This document shows positions 8,701-14,352 of a stretch of DNA of 27,089 nucleotides, one piece after another; position 1 is the stretch's first letter; every line of letters begins with the position of its first letter. Source of the DNA: DASQFQ01 sp038327685 (GTDB taxonomy: Bacteria; Actinomycetota; Thermoleophilia; Solirubrobacterales; Solirubrobacteraceae); assembly GCA_038327685.1 (NCBI GenBank), contig JBBQLH010000054.1, positions 1 to 27,089 of the forward strand, in the 5' to 3' direction. The position numbers and the translations under genes were made by a program. The notes under the pieces are model-generated. The model was given only the letters and a program-made list of their open reading frames with translations. It was not told where the DNA came from and made no database searches.

Positions 8701-8884
8701 CGAAGCGCTCGCAGAAGCGCTCATCGGCCGCGAGCTGGGCGGACAGCAGCTTGAGCGCCACGCGTCGGCGCAGCCGCTCGTCCTCGGCCCGGTAGACGAC
8801 GCCCATGCCGCCGCGTCCGAGAACCGCCTCGATCCGATACGAGCCGAACGTCGATCCGACCGCGGGGGGCGTTTGAGTGGACAC
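5729..8884 (-). CDS. Transmembrane Ser/Thr kinase with propeller and periplasmic-binding-protein-like sensor
   Basis: The GTG at 8884 (MSTQTPPAVGSTFGSYRIE) is preferred because the ~15-residue lead into the kinase is typical; upstream codons in frame belong to a tandem repeat. Of 1051 residues, ~16-280 are a Hanks-type kinase. It has the G-loop GRGGMG (23-28), Lys45, HRDVKPAN with Asp139, DFG (160-162) and APE (187-189), so it should be active. A Pro/Arg linker leads to one membrane helix at 301-322. Residues ~333-640 contain repeated VWVANG/LWMID-type blades, an NHL/Vgb-like beta-propeller. Residues ~650-1051 resemble a Leu/Ile/Val-binding protein (Peripla_BP_6): ADLLIASDLPLLG, VVAVLGSFNSGCAVALLPEL, ISATNSYVGLTR, FILEDDNPGYSDL and LAPDGLVATDLFDAAG. 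The last two domains should lie outside the membrane and sense a small ligand, giving a receptor kinase. Its ligand and substrates are unknown. Confidence 0.88.
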   Translation of the reverse strand: MSTQTPPAVGSTFGSYRIEAVLGRGGMGVVYRAEDERLRRRVALKLLSAQLAADERFCERFVRESRLAAAIEHPGVVPIYEAGDIDGVLYLAMRYVDGRDLGAILRSEGALAPERAVALVEQLADALDVAHAAGLIHRDVKPANTLVSSERGDERVYLVDFGITQDITSPERLTESGQLVGSVDYVAPERIRGDPIDGRADVYSLGCVLYQCLTGAVPFPRDSDMTRIYAHLQDEPPSASERRPGVPPALDAVVVRALAKEPEERWQSCGELAEAARSALAGTAPVAPAPPPGAPPRRRRVLLAGGLALALAGIAVGVVAFIGGDERSVGPPSGGQVVAIDAAKGRVTGRLAAGRTPTALASDGSGRLWMIDADARTLLRLDTETGAVESTATGATPIDVAIGAGGVWVANGTPRKGNFSLGPTLDKVVRLDPATQSQEAEVPTPPRGDLADANGVDSQVAVLGDALWVVKADGSVVRVDGPAARVAASPRRISAFAVAAGGAGVWALAQDGSVVPLDPRTGRPGRRVRIPGGVDGLAVGDTAVWATSAGEGKLWRIVPGERSVPGSVEVGSGATDVAATRRAVWIANPGAGTVTQVDPVEMRVVRVIEVGGTPRSLATDDRTVWAATTGVGAAPARSAAGVRTLPPDICEPVVAGNGGKADLLIASDLPLLGDSRLEATQMAQAIQFVMRERRFRAGRFRLAYQSCNDALPATGQYDFDRCASNGRAYARNPDVVAVLGSFNSGCAVALLPELNRARGGPVPMISATNSYVGLTREADEPGFLGKLYPTGKRSFARIFPADDLQGAALAEFAHRRGRERAFILEDDNPGYSDLVADAFATVAERRGLEIAGRVRWDRRRDSYAGLARRVKASGADAVLVSGLVVSNAGQLVKDLRSTLGRRVDILAPDGLVATDLFDAAGASALGVYLTYQGLATNRLPPAGDRFLERFARSQPGVEVAQYAVYAAQTAETLLDAIARSDGTRASVLEQLLRARDPRGLVGEVGFDERGDIREGVDTIVRVVGGKRGTGIQSLSAVVVEDVIPVTPAMVE

Positions 8885-8940
8885 GAGCCCTGCGGAGAGC
8901 GTAGATCGGCCGCTCGCCCACGTCCACCCCGCCGACCCGG

Positions 8941-9086
8941 TCCCGGCCGTGAACGGAGCACGGCGGGCGAGAGTGCCCCTCCCGCGTGCACGAGCACTGC
9001 GCGCCGGAGTGCCCCTATCGTGTGGATGCAGCACTGCGGCCGTGAGTGCTGCTTCCGCGTGAACGGAGCGCTCCGGGCAGCGTTCT
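8941..9086. repeat. Four imperfect ~37-bp tandem repeats upstream of the kinase
   Basis: The hexamer-like element AGCAC/AGCGC recurs at 8957, 8993, 9030 and 9067 (36, 37 and 37 bp apart). AGTGC/AGTGCT recurs at 8972, 9008 and 9045. Each unit reads roughly CCGCGTGAACGGAGCACTGC followed by GGGCG-GAGTGCCCC. AGTGC...GCACT are inverted complements, so each spacing also forms a dyad. The array sits 57 to ~200 bp upstream of the kinase start. A period of 3.5 helical turns would place successive sites on alternating faces of the DNA. It may be a multi-site operator or a dispersed intergenic repeat family. Confidence 0.6.
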
Positions 9087-9142
9087 CCCTCGGCTTCCGA
9101 CGGAACCGACGAGAGAGGGGGGTGCTGGGCTGTCACCCACGC

Positions 9143-9440
9143 TCAGTCCCTCGGGGTTGTCGCCAGCATCGCCCGCGCGCCGGCTGCGCGTACAGCGGCC
9201 GTGAGTGTGGCGATGTCGTAGGCGCCGTAGTGGCGGTGCCCGTCGACAAGGAAGGTAGGGGTGCCGCAGACGCCGCGGGGTTGGCGCCTACCACATCTTC
9301 GGCGATGCGTTGCCCAGCGGCGCGCTCGTCCAGATGGTCAGCGAAGCGCCCGTCGTCGAGCCCGAGCTGCTCGGCGTTGCGGACGAGGTCTGCCGCCTGA
9401 AGCGCGTCCTGGCGTTCGAGCAGCCTTCCGCTAGGCCAGT
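9143..9440 (-). pseudogene. Broken 3' remnant of a DsbA-family thioredoxin-fold gene
   Basis: On the minus strand, LERQDALQAADLVRNAEQLG and RFADHLDERAAGQRIAEDV (about 9435-9285) are followed, after a one-base frame change near 9280, by GVCGTPTFLVDGHRHYGAYD and TLTAAVRAAG, ending at a TGA at 9143-9145. This is the C-terminal half of DsbA-type oxidoreductases, including the cis-proline loop (GTPTF). The N-terminal half with the CxxC active site is absent. It is non-functional debris next to the mobile-element region. Confidence 0.65.
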
Positions 9441-9574
9441 ACCCAGATTGGCCGGCGGTCCGGGCGCTCGCTGTCGGGTGTGTCGCGCGTGCTGGCACCG
9501 CAGAGGCGCATCTCTCAGCGGCCCGTCAGTTGCATTTCCGTGAGGCGTATGACGCGCCGAGCTCGACAGGCATG

Positions 9575-9588
9575 CGAACATACGTTCG
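9575..9588. promoter_or_regulatory. SOS-like (LexA-type) box overlapping the start of the next gene
   Basis: CGAAC-ATAC-GTTCG is a perfect dyad and matches the Gram-positive/actinobacterial LexA consensus core CGAAC-N4-GTTCG at all ten fixed positions. Its last G is the first base of the GTG start codon at 9588, so LexA bound here would block transcription initiation or a leaderless start. No lexA gene is in the window. Confidence 0.55.
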
Positions 9589-9896
9589 TGACGAGTCAAG
9601 GATCGACATACGCTCGCTTCCGACGGGCCCTGAAGACAGGCAACCTCACCCTGATCCGCAACGCCGCCGCGGAACTGCCACGCGTGGACCTGGGCGACGC
9701 CCTGGAGGTGTGCGTCGCCATTCGGCACGCCGAACCCGATCGGTTTGAGCGCGCGGCGCTGCGCTGGCTCGCGCGCTTCTGCGTCGAGCGACGCGAGGCC
9801 ACGCTGGCCCAAGTTCAAACCGCAGCATGGGCGTTCGACAACTTCACGGACGAGGCGGCAGCACTCGAAACGCTCCAACGACTCTGCTCCCGCTAA
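9588..9896 (+). CDS. Small conserved hypothetical protein (102 aa)
   Basis: From the GTG start the protein reads VTSQGSTYARFRRALKTGNL and continues with NAAAELPRVDLGDALEVCVA, PDRFERAALRWLARFC and TAAWAFDNF to its end at LQRLCSR. It is predicted all-helical and soluble. I recall close relatives as a widespread actinobacterial 'hypothetical protein' that starts with the same TY-x-x-FRRAL-x-TGNL pattern and has the same A-x-RWLARFC core; its function is not known to me. An alternative ATG at 9549 would add 13 residues and has a weak GAGG site. The 9588 start is chosen because family similarity begins there. It is monocistronic. The SOS-like box on its start suggests DNA-damage control, which is inference. 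Confidence 0.72.
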   Translation: MTSQGSTYARFRRALKTGNLTLIRNAAAELPRVDLGDALEVCVAIRHAEPDRFERAALRWLARFCVERREATLAQVQTAAWAFDNFTDEAAALETLQRLCSR

Positions 9897-10358
9897 CCGG
9901 TACACAGCGATCCTCCACAAGAGGACGCGGCCAGAACGCCGGCCACAACCTCGGCGCCCAACCAGGACAGAACCAACAGACCGAGCACCCACTTGCATCC
10001 CGCGAAGTGCGGTTGGACGGGGTTCCGGCGAACGGCGATCTGAGTGCTCACGGGCGGGTCGACGAGTCGTGGCGACCGCTCTGTTGTGGAGCTACCGGCC
10101 GAGTCGGCAAAACGTCTCGGCGGCCAACCGGGGGTCCATCCGAGTTTCGGCCACGCGGAGGCCGCGGCGTGGCAAACTCGCGCTAAATCCCGCCAAATGC
10201 GAACGATCTCCGACACTCACGGTCGACCGTATCGCGATAAAAGACCGGGATCGCACAGGAGGTCGCCGGTGCGCCCGGCTCAGTCGAGCGCCGCGACGTG
10301 TGTAGCCCGGTCGCCATGGGTCATTCGTGGGACCGAACGCGGCCGAACCGGGTCGGAT
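9897..10358. other. 462-bp stretch without a supported gene
   Basis: A minus-strand frame here (10216 to 9893) ends in a hydrophobic segment WVLGLLVLSWLGAEVVAGVL and two Cys-containing motifs. Its 5' two thirds have poor codon use for this genome and no ribosome binding site, so I do not call it a gene. The rest shows nothing recognisable. This lies between the small hypothetical gene and the integrase and probably is the chromosomal side of an integration site. Confidence 0.4.
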
Positions 10359-10414
10359 CTAGCTCGTCGCGCTTAGCGCACGGTGCGCTCGATTTGTGAC
10401 ATTTGCAGGCAATA

Positions 10415-10485
10415 GGGCGCCAGCCACGATGGGGCCGCGTCGCTTCACACGCGAGAGGTCGCAGGTTCGAAACCCGCCGCGCCCA
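10415..10485 (+). pseudogene. Degenerate tRNA-Val(CAC)-like sequence, probable attachment site
   Basis: Read on the plus strand, GGGCGCC (10415-10421) can pair at six of seven positions with CGCGCCC (10478-10484), followed by discriminator A. The anticodon arm TCGC-TTCACAC-GCGA gives anticodon CAC with U33 and A37. The variable part AGGTC and the T arm GCAGG-TTCGAAA-CCCGC follow, with one A-C mismatch. Only 17 bases lie between acceptor and anticodon stems, too few for a normal D arm, and U8 is missing. It is therefore a relic or a rebuilt 3' portion of tRNA-Val rather than a working gene. Overlap with the integrase 3' end is the classical arrangement of an att site. Confidence 0.5.
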
Positions 10486-10495
10486 TCCTCTGAAG

Positions 10496-10525
10496 CCCCT
10501 GCATCGGCGGGGGTTTCGTCGTTTT
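10496..10525 (+). terminator. Intrinsic terminator behind the tRNA-like sequence
   Basis: CCCCTGC (10496-10502), loop ATCG, GCGGGGG (10507-10513) form a 7-bp stem with one G-U pair, followed by TTTCGTCGTTTT. It stands 10 bp after the tRNA-like 3' end, as expected for the original tRNA transcription unit, and is now inside the integrase reading frame. Confidence 0.5.
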
Positions 10526-11719
10526 CGGACGCCTCCGCGCGAGCGTCTGCCGGCGGCGTTCGGCCCACTGTGGCGCCCAATGGTGCCCAATCGCGGCCCT
10601 CGACGAGCGCCTTCAGCCGCTCCTTGTCGCCGACATCACGGCGCATCGCGTGGGCGTACACACGGAGCGTGAAGCCCGCGTCGGTATGGCCGAGCTGGGC
10701 CATCACGTAGGGCGGGTCCTCGCCGCGGACGTAGAGGATCGACGCGGACGTATGGCGGAGCTTGTGCGCGCTCACGCCCTCCGGCAACGGCGTCTCGCCG
10801 CGCCGCGCGAGCAGCTCGTTGGCGTGAGCGACGACCGGGCGGATGACGCGCTCGCGGGCGTTGTCCTTGTCGCGGCGGCTGCCCGTCGAGGTCGGGAAGA
10901 CGAGGTCGGTCGGCCCGGCGCCCGCGCGCGCGTGGCGGTGGCTTGTGAGCTCGTCGCGGAGGGCGGGCAGGATGTCGACCAGGCGGATCCCGGCCTCGGT
11001 CTTCGCGTCGCCCACGGAGATGCGCCCGTTGGCGAGGTCGATGTCCTGCCAGGTCAGGGCGGTCGCCTCGCCGATCCGCAGGCCCGCGTAGATGAGCGTG
11101 GCGATCAGCGCGCGGCGGCCGGCCGTACGCGCCTCAGGCTTCGCGTCGAGCTCGGTGGCGGCGTCGATCATCGCGACGATCTGCTCGGCTGAGTCGAGGT
11201 AGACGGGCCGCTTCCGCTTCGCCTTGAGCTTGCGGTTGCGGGTGTTCACGCGAACCGGGTTGCGGATGATGAGGTCACGCTCCTCCGCCACGGAGAGGAT
11301 CTGCCCAAGTCTCGTGATCGTCTTGTTGATCGACTCGGCCGAGCGGACCTGCTCGCGCACCTCGAACTCGCGATAGCGGTCGACCTCGGCGACCGAGATC
11401 TGCGGCAGCCGGTGGGCGTGGAAGAACGGCAGCAGGTGATTGCAGAGCTGCCACGTGTAATCGGCAATCGTCGCCTCGCCCAGTTCGCCACGGCGGGCCT
11501 CCAGCCACGCAGAGGCGAACTCGTGGAACGTCGGCGACTTCGGCGCCCCCGCCGTTCGGTCGACACCTGGCGCCCCGGAGGCCGCGCTCAACGTCGGCGA
11601 GGACGTGGCGCAGCTCGGCCTCGGCCTTCTGGCGCGTCCAGCCTTCATCCGCACCGCCCAGCGTGACGAACTGGCGCCGGCCGTATGCGCGGAATCGAAG
11701 CGCGAAGACGCGGCCGCGC

Positions 11720-12139
11720 TCACGCTCGCGCTCGATGACCTCGCCTGTCGATCTTGGTGCCATCGGATGCCTCCTGGTTCGGATCGAGGGTACGCGTCTG
11801 CTGTGACGGCTTGATCGGGAGGAGCGGCGCGCCGCCCCTGACGTGCGAAGGGAAGGGCGCGACCGCTGTTCGCGCGGGCCGCGCCAGGAGGTGCTGAGCC
11901 ACCACGGCGGGGTCGAACCGCAGGCGCGGTCGCGGCCCTTGCCCGATGCGGACGACGCCCAGCTCGTCGGCGTGCGCGTAGACCCAGCTGCGCTCGACGT
12001 TGAAGCGGGCGGCGACCTGGCGGGCGGTTGGCAGTCCGTGCGCGCCGGGCTGGTCATCGCGACCGAGCAGCCGGGCAACCTCACGCGCGATCGTCTCGAT
12101 GCTCGGGTGGTCCAGCACGGACTCCGCAGGCACCGCCAT
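11720..12139 (-). CDS. Excisionase-like helix-turn-helix protein
   Basis: ATG at 12139 follows GGAG at a spacing of about 8 bases (GGAGTTGTGAG). The 139-residue protein has HPSIETIAREVARLLGRD at ~12-28. A DNA-binding core follows at ~40-80 (TARQVAARFNVERSWVYAHA, then ELGVVRIGQGPRPRLRFDPA), matching the MerR/excisionase-type wHTH that selects 'where to bind' by a helix and a short wing. A basic, disordered tail follows. The gene overlaps the start of the integrase (11763) by 44 bp, so the two are co-translated. It probably directs excision or represses integrase. The stop of the upstream remnant is one base before its start, indicating that it once was an internal gene of a longer operon. Confidence 0.72.
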   Translation of the reverse strand: MAVPAESVLDHPSIETIAREVARLLGRDDQPGAHGLPTARQVAARFNVERSWVYAHADELGVVRIGQGPRPRLRFDPAVVAQHLLARPARTAVAPFPSHVRGGAPLLPIKPSQQTRTLDPNQEASDGTKIDRRGHRARA

Positions 12140-12140
12140 C

Positions 12141-12277
12141 TCACAACTCCAGCCCGTGGTCGCGATCAGGAACGCGATCGACCGTCTGCCGGCGCGCGCG
12201 CTCGGCGCCGGGCGCGGGTTCCAACGCGGCGAGCGGGCCCGTGAAGGGTCTGCGGGTCAACTCCGTAGGCGAAGGTT
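12141..12277 (-). pseudogene. C-terminal scrap of an unknown gene upstream of the excisionase gene
   Basis: About 45 codons (EPSPTELTRRPFTGPLAALE ... DRDHGLEL) ending in TGA at 12141-12143, one base before the excisionase ATG. They are in frame with the IS21 transposase relic above, and the similarity to IstA ends at about 12278. This is therefore the surviving tail of the gene that originally preceded the excisionase gene. No family is recognisable. Confidence 0.35.
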
Positions 12278-12595
12278 CCTCCGTCACCCGCGGCGCCTTG
12301 ATCTCCGGCCACTCCTCGACCAGCCGCCGCAGCACCGGCTCGAGCGGATCGAGCATCGACCCCGCCGGCGCCCGCGAATACCGCGGCGGCTCGCTGGCCA
12401 ACCGCAACCGCTCGACCGTGTTGCGACTGATCCCCAGCCGCCGCGCGATCTCGCGCTTCGTGACCCATCAACATGCATCGCCCGCACCTCAGCCCAATCC
12501 ACCGCGCTACGCACCTCCTCTGCCTCCTCGATCGACAACACACCGACCGTGAAGACGGACACGGACACCACCACCGCACCGCGCCAGTGGCTCAC
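12278..12595 (-). pseudogene. istA: IS21-family IstA transposase, N-terminal relic
   Basis: A GTG start near 12595 or one of the following GTGs leads to SIEEAEEVRSAVDWAEVRAM (about 12535-12475). After loss of one G in a G-run at ~12470 the frame changes to VTKREIARRLGISRNTVERL, then SEPPRYSRAPAGSMLDPLEP and LRRLVEEWPEIKAPRVTE at about 12280. This is the N-terminal helix-turn-helix and linker of IstA, the DDE transposase of IS21 elements. The catalytic domain and IstB are absent. The element was cut off at ~12278 and fused to the integration module. Confidence 0.7.
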
Positions 12596-12639
12596 ATTTC
12601 GATTCCTAGAAGTGGCGCACTATTGGGCTCCTGGCGTCA
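12587..12639 (-). repeat. IS21-type left end with two terminal repeats
   Basis: GTGGCTCACATTTCGATTCCT (12587-12607, 21 bp, here split as GTGGCTCAC and ATTTCGATTCCT) and the related GTGGCGCAC/TATTGGGCTCCT (12612-12632) are direct repeats 25 bp apart. On the minus strand the presumed end begins TGACGCCAGGAG at 12639. Multiple terminal repeats and a TG start fit IS21 ends, and the array stands immediately upstream of the IstA relic. Confidence 0.5.
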
Positions 12640-12701
12640 CCCCCCTTCCTCGAAACCCCAGGCGCAGAGCGGAATCTAGGCCGGAGTCGGGGCGGCGGCC
12701 C

Positions 12702-12748
12702 GTTGATCTCCAAGGATCAACACCAAGAGATCAACACCAAGAGATCAG
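12702..12748. repeat. Small inverted repeat plus 14-bp tandem repeat
   Basis: GTTGATC (12702-12708) and GATCAAC (12715-12721) form a 7-bp stem around TCCAAG. The right arm is the first part of a 14-bp unit GATCAACACCAAGA present at 12715-12728 and exactly again at 12729-12742, followed by GATCA. It lies in the gap between the IS21 end and the IS110 relic; no gene is present in 12640-12871. Confidence 0.55.
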
Positions 12749-12871
12749 CCTACGTCCCGGAGGGTGCACGTGCGTGCCCGGGCTGTCTGATCTGTCGTGC
12801 TGAGGCGTTGGAGTTGACGAGGAGGCTCTGCCGGCCCCTGTCTGGCGAACCGGGGGCCTCCCGAGTCCCTC

Positions 12872-13037
12872 CTAATGAGGCCGCGCGCCGGCCCGGCAGC
12901 CCTGACCGTGCCTACTACGACCAAGCCGCGCAGCGGCTCGGCGGCAACCGCCTGCCTCGCCCTGGCCCGCAAAGCTGCTCAAACACAGCTTCCACGTCCC
13001 GCGCGAACTCGGCGACCAGGCCCTACAGCCCGCCTGA
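12872..13037 (+). pseudogene. 3' scrap of an IS110 transposase (same type as 2324-3199)
   Basis: EAARRPGSPDRAYYDQAAQR, LGGN, then after a frame change CLALARK, and after another LLKHSFHVPRELGDQALQPA ends at TGA 13035-13037. The corresponding part of the IS110 gene at about 3043-3199 is highly similar at DNA level. Only the last ~55 codons remain, with two frameshifts. Confidence 0.7.
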
Positions 13038-13141
13038 CCACGGCGGTCGGTGCACGCGCAGCGCTTGTTCACAGCTCTATCGCGGAGCCTCAGCGATCCG
13101 CGCCGTCGCCGTCGAGCCGCGAGCGCAACCAGCTCCGAACC

Positions 13142-13171
13142 ATGACGCATCAAACTCGCTTGATGTATTGT
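13142..13171 (+). promoter_or_regulatory. Candidate ars promoter with ArsR-type operator
   Basis: CATCAA (13148-13153) and TTGATG (13160-13165) are exact inverted complements separated by six bases, the ATCAA-N6-TTGAT form typical of ArsR/SmtB operators. A -35-like ATGACG (13142-13147) and a -10-like TATTGT (13166-13171) are 18 bp apart with the operator between them. The start codon at 13179 is only 8 bases after the -10, which suggests a leaderless or nearly leaderless mRNA. The promoter hexamers are weaker evidence than the dyad. Confidence 0.6.
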
Positions 13172-13178
13172 CAGCGGA

Positions 13179-13970
13179 GTGGTCGCCACGGCCCGAGCCG
13201 ACACGCCCTCACCGCCGCGGTTTCTGCGGCTCGCGGGCCATCCGCTGCGGTGGCGGCTGCTGAGCGAGCTGGCGCGTAGCGATCGGCGTGTCGTTGAGCT
13301 GTGCGAGCTGGCGGGCCGACGCCAGAGCCTGGTCTCCTATCACCTGCGCCAGCTACGTGACGGCGGCGTGGTCTCGGCGCGTCGCAGCCTCGCCGACGGC
13401 CGCGACACCTACTACGTGCTCGAGCTGGCGCGCTGCGGTGAGCTGCTCGTGAGCGCCGGCGCCTCGCTGCACCCGGGCCTTGCGGCGACCGTGGGCTCAC
13501 CCGACGGCCGCGGCTTGGCGCGGGCGCGCGTGCTGTTTCTGTGCACGGGCAACAGCGCGCGCTCGCAGATGGCTGAGGTGCTGGCCGAGCAGCTGTCCGA
13601 AGGCGCGGTGCGTGCGGCCAGTGCCGGCAGCCATCCCAAGCCGCTGCATCCCAACGCGGTGCGGGTGATGCGCAAGCGCGGGATCGATCTCGCGGACCGC
13701 CGTTCCAAGCACCTCAGCGAGTTCACCGACCGGCGCTTTGACTACGTGATCAGCCTCTGCGACCGCGTGCGCGAGATCTGCCCCAGGTTCCCCGGCACAC
13801 CCCAGGCGATCCACTGGAGCATCCGCGACCCGGCACGCGAGCCGGGAACCGACGGCGACACCCTGCCGGCCTTCGAGCGCACCGCCGCTGAGCTTCAGAC
13901 GCGCATCGGCTTCTTGCTCGAGGCGATCAGACACACCACCGACTCCCAGGAGGTCATCGAGCATGCCTGA
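13179..13970 (+). CDS. ArsR-type repressor fused to thioredoxin-linked arsenate reductase
   Basis: The GTG start at 13179 begins the 263-residue protein. Residues ~12-90 are an ArsR winged helix (FLRLAGHPLRWRLLSELARS, GRRQSLVSYHLRQLRDGGVV, DTYYVLELARC). It lacks the classical ELCVCDL metal site; Cys42 and Cys86 are the nearby cysteines. Residues ~115-250 are a low-molecular-weight phosphatase fold with the P-loop C122-TGNSA-R128 (C-x5-R) and the acid loop RDPA (Asp217). A further pair, C194-x6-C201 (CDRVREICP), matches the Cys82/Cys89 relay of thioredoxin-dependent ArsC. It should reduce arsenate to arsenite, using Cys122, 194 and 201, and also repress its own operon through the operator 15 bp upstream. 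The ATG of the next gene overlaps its stop. Such fusions are known in actinobacteria. Confidence 0.88.
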   Translation: MVATARADTPSPPRFLRLAGHPLRWRLLSELARSDRRVVELCELAGRRQSLVSYHLRQLRDGGVVSARRSLADGRDTYYVLELARCGELLVSAGASLHPGLAATVGSPDGRGLARARVLFLCTGNSARSQMAEVLAEQLSEGAVRAASAGSHPKPLHPNAVRVMRKRGIDLADRRSKHLSEFTDRRFDYVISLCDRVREICPRFPGTPQAIHWSIRDPAREPGTDGDTLPAFERTAAELQTRIGFLLEAIRHTTDSQEVIEHA

Positions 13971-14346
13971 CGAGTTCGTCAACGTCCGCTACATGGTCGA
14001 CGACGTCGAGAACGCCGTCGCCTTCTACACCACCCACTTCGGCTTTGAGCTGCGCACCAGCGCCGCGCCCGCGTTCGCCGACGTCGTCCGCGGCCACTTG
14101 CGTCTGTTGCTCAGCGGCCCCGCCAGCTCGGCCGGACGACCGATGCCCGACGGGCGCACACCTCAGCCCGGCGGCTGGAACCGCATCCACCTGATCGTCG
14201 AGGACCTCGCCGGCGAAGTCGAACGGCTGCGAGCCGCCGGGCTGACCTTCCGCAGCGAGATCGTCAGCGGCCCGGGTGGCCAGCAGATCCTGCTCGACGA
14301 TCCCGCCGGCAACCCGATCGAGCTCTTCCAACCCGCTGGCGTGTAG
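13963..14346 (+). CDS. VOC/glyoxalase-fold protein of the ars-chr operon
   Basis: The ATG lies inside the end of the arsR-arsC gene (8-bp overlap) after a strong CAGGAGGTC site, so the two are co-translated. The 127 residues show the two beta-alpha-beta-beta-beta modules of the VOC superfamily: VNVRYMVDDVENAVAFYTTH at the start, RIHLIVEDLAGEVERLRAAG in the middle, and LLDDPAGNPIELFQPAG at the end. Possible metal ligands are the His of RIHLIV and the Glu of PIELF; the first-module His is replaced by Tyr (VRYMV). There is no cysteine at all, so it is not the organoarsenical lyase ArsI. The substrate is unknown. Its position suggests a part in arsenic or chromate tolerance, for example as a binding or detoxifying protein, but this is inference. 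Confidence 0.82.
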   Translation: MPDEFVNVRYMVDDVENAVAFYTTHFGFELRTSAAPAFADVVRGHLRLLLSGPASSAGRPMPDGRTPQPGGWNRIHLIVEDLAGEVERLRAAGLTFRSEIVSGPGGQQILLDDPAGNPIELFQPAGV

Positions 14347-14352
14347 CAGTCG

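Larger units (their letters stand above)
10359..11763 (-). pseudogene. int: Phage-type tyrosine integrase, single frameshift
   Basis: The ATG at 11763 begins MAPRSTGEVIERERERGRVF, then ALRFRAYGRRQFVTLGG and EGWTRQKAEAELRHVLADVE, a typical AP2/Arm-type N-terminus. Near 11574, at a run of four G/C pairs, the frame must shift by one base to continue as SPTFHEFASAWLEARRGEL. The core SAM-like domain (SINKTITRLGQIL) and catalytic domain are intact: LIYAGLRIGEA (Arg), KLRHTSASI (His-x-x-Arg region), MAQLGHTD (His) and LRVYAHAM (Tyr). The span is 1405 bp, one base over a multiple of three. It would integrate or excise an element at the overlapping tRNA-like site. The C-terminal ~45 residues are translated antisense through that site. 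The frameshift could be real decay or a sequencing error in the G-run. Confidence 0.8.

Noticed and set aside
9893..10216. Small minus-strand membrane-protein gene
   Set aside because: Only the last third looks protein-like; codon use is atypical for this genome and there is no ribosome binding site.
10415..10485. Functional tRNA-Val gene
   Set aside because: The segment between the acceptor and anticodon stems is too short for a normal D arm, U8 is missing, and the T stem has a mismatch. Kept only as a relic/attachment site.
13963..14346. ArsI C-As lyase
   Set aside because: It belongs to the VOC fold but has no cysteine, whereas ArsI needs a cysteine pair for organoarsenical binding.
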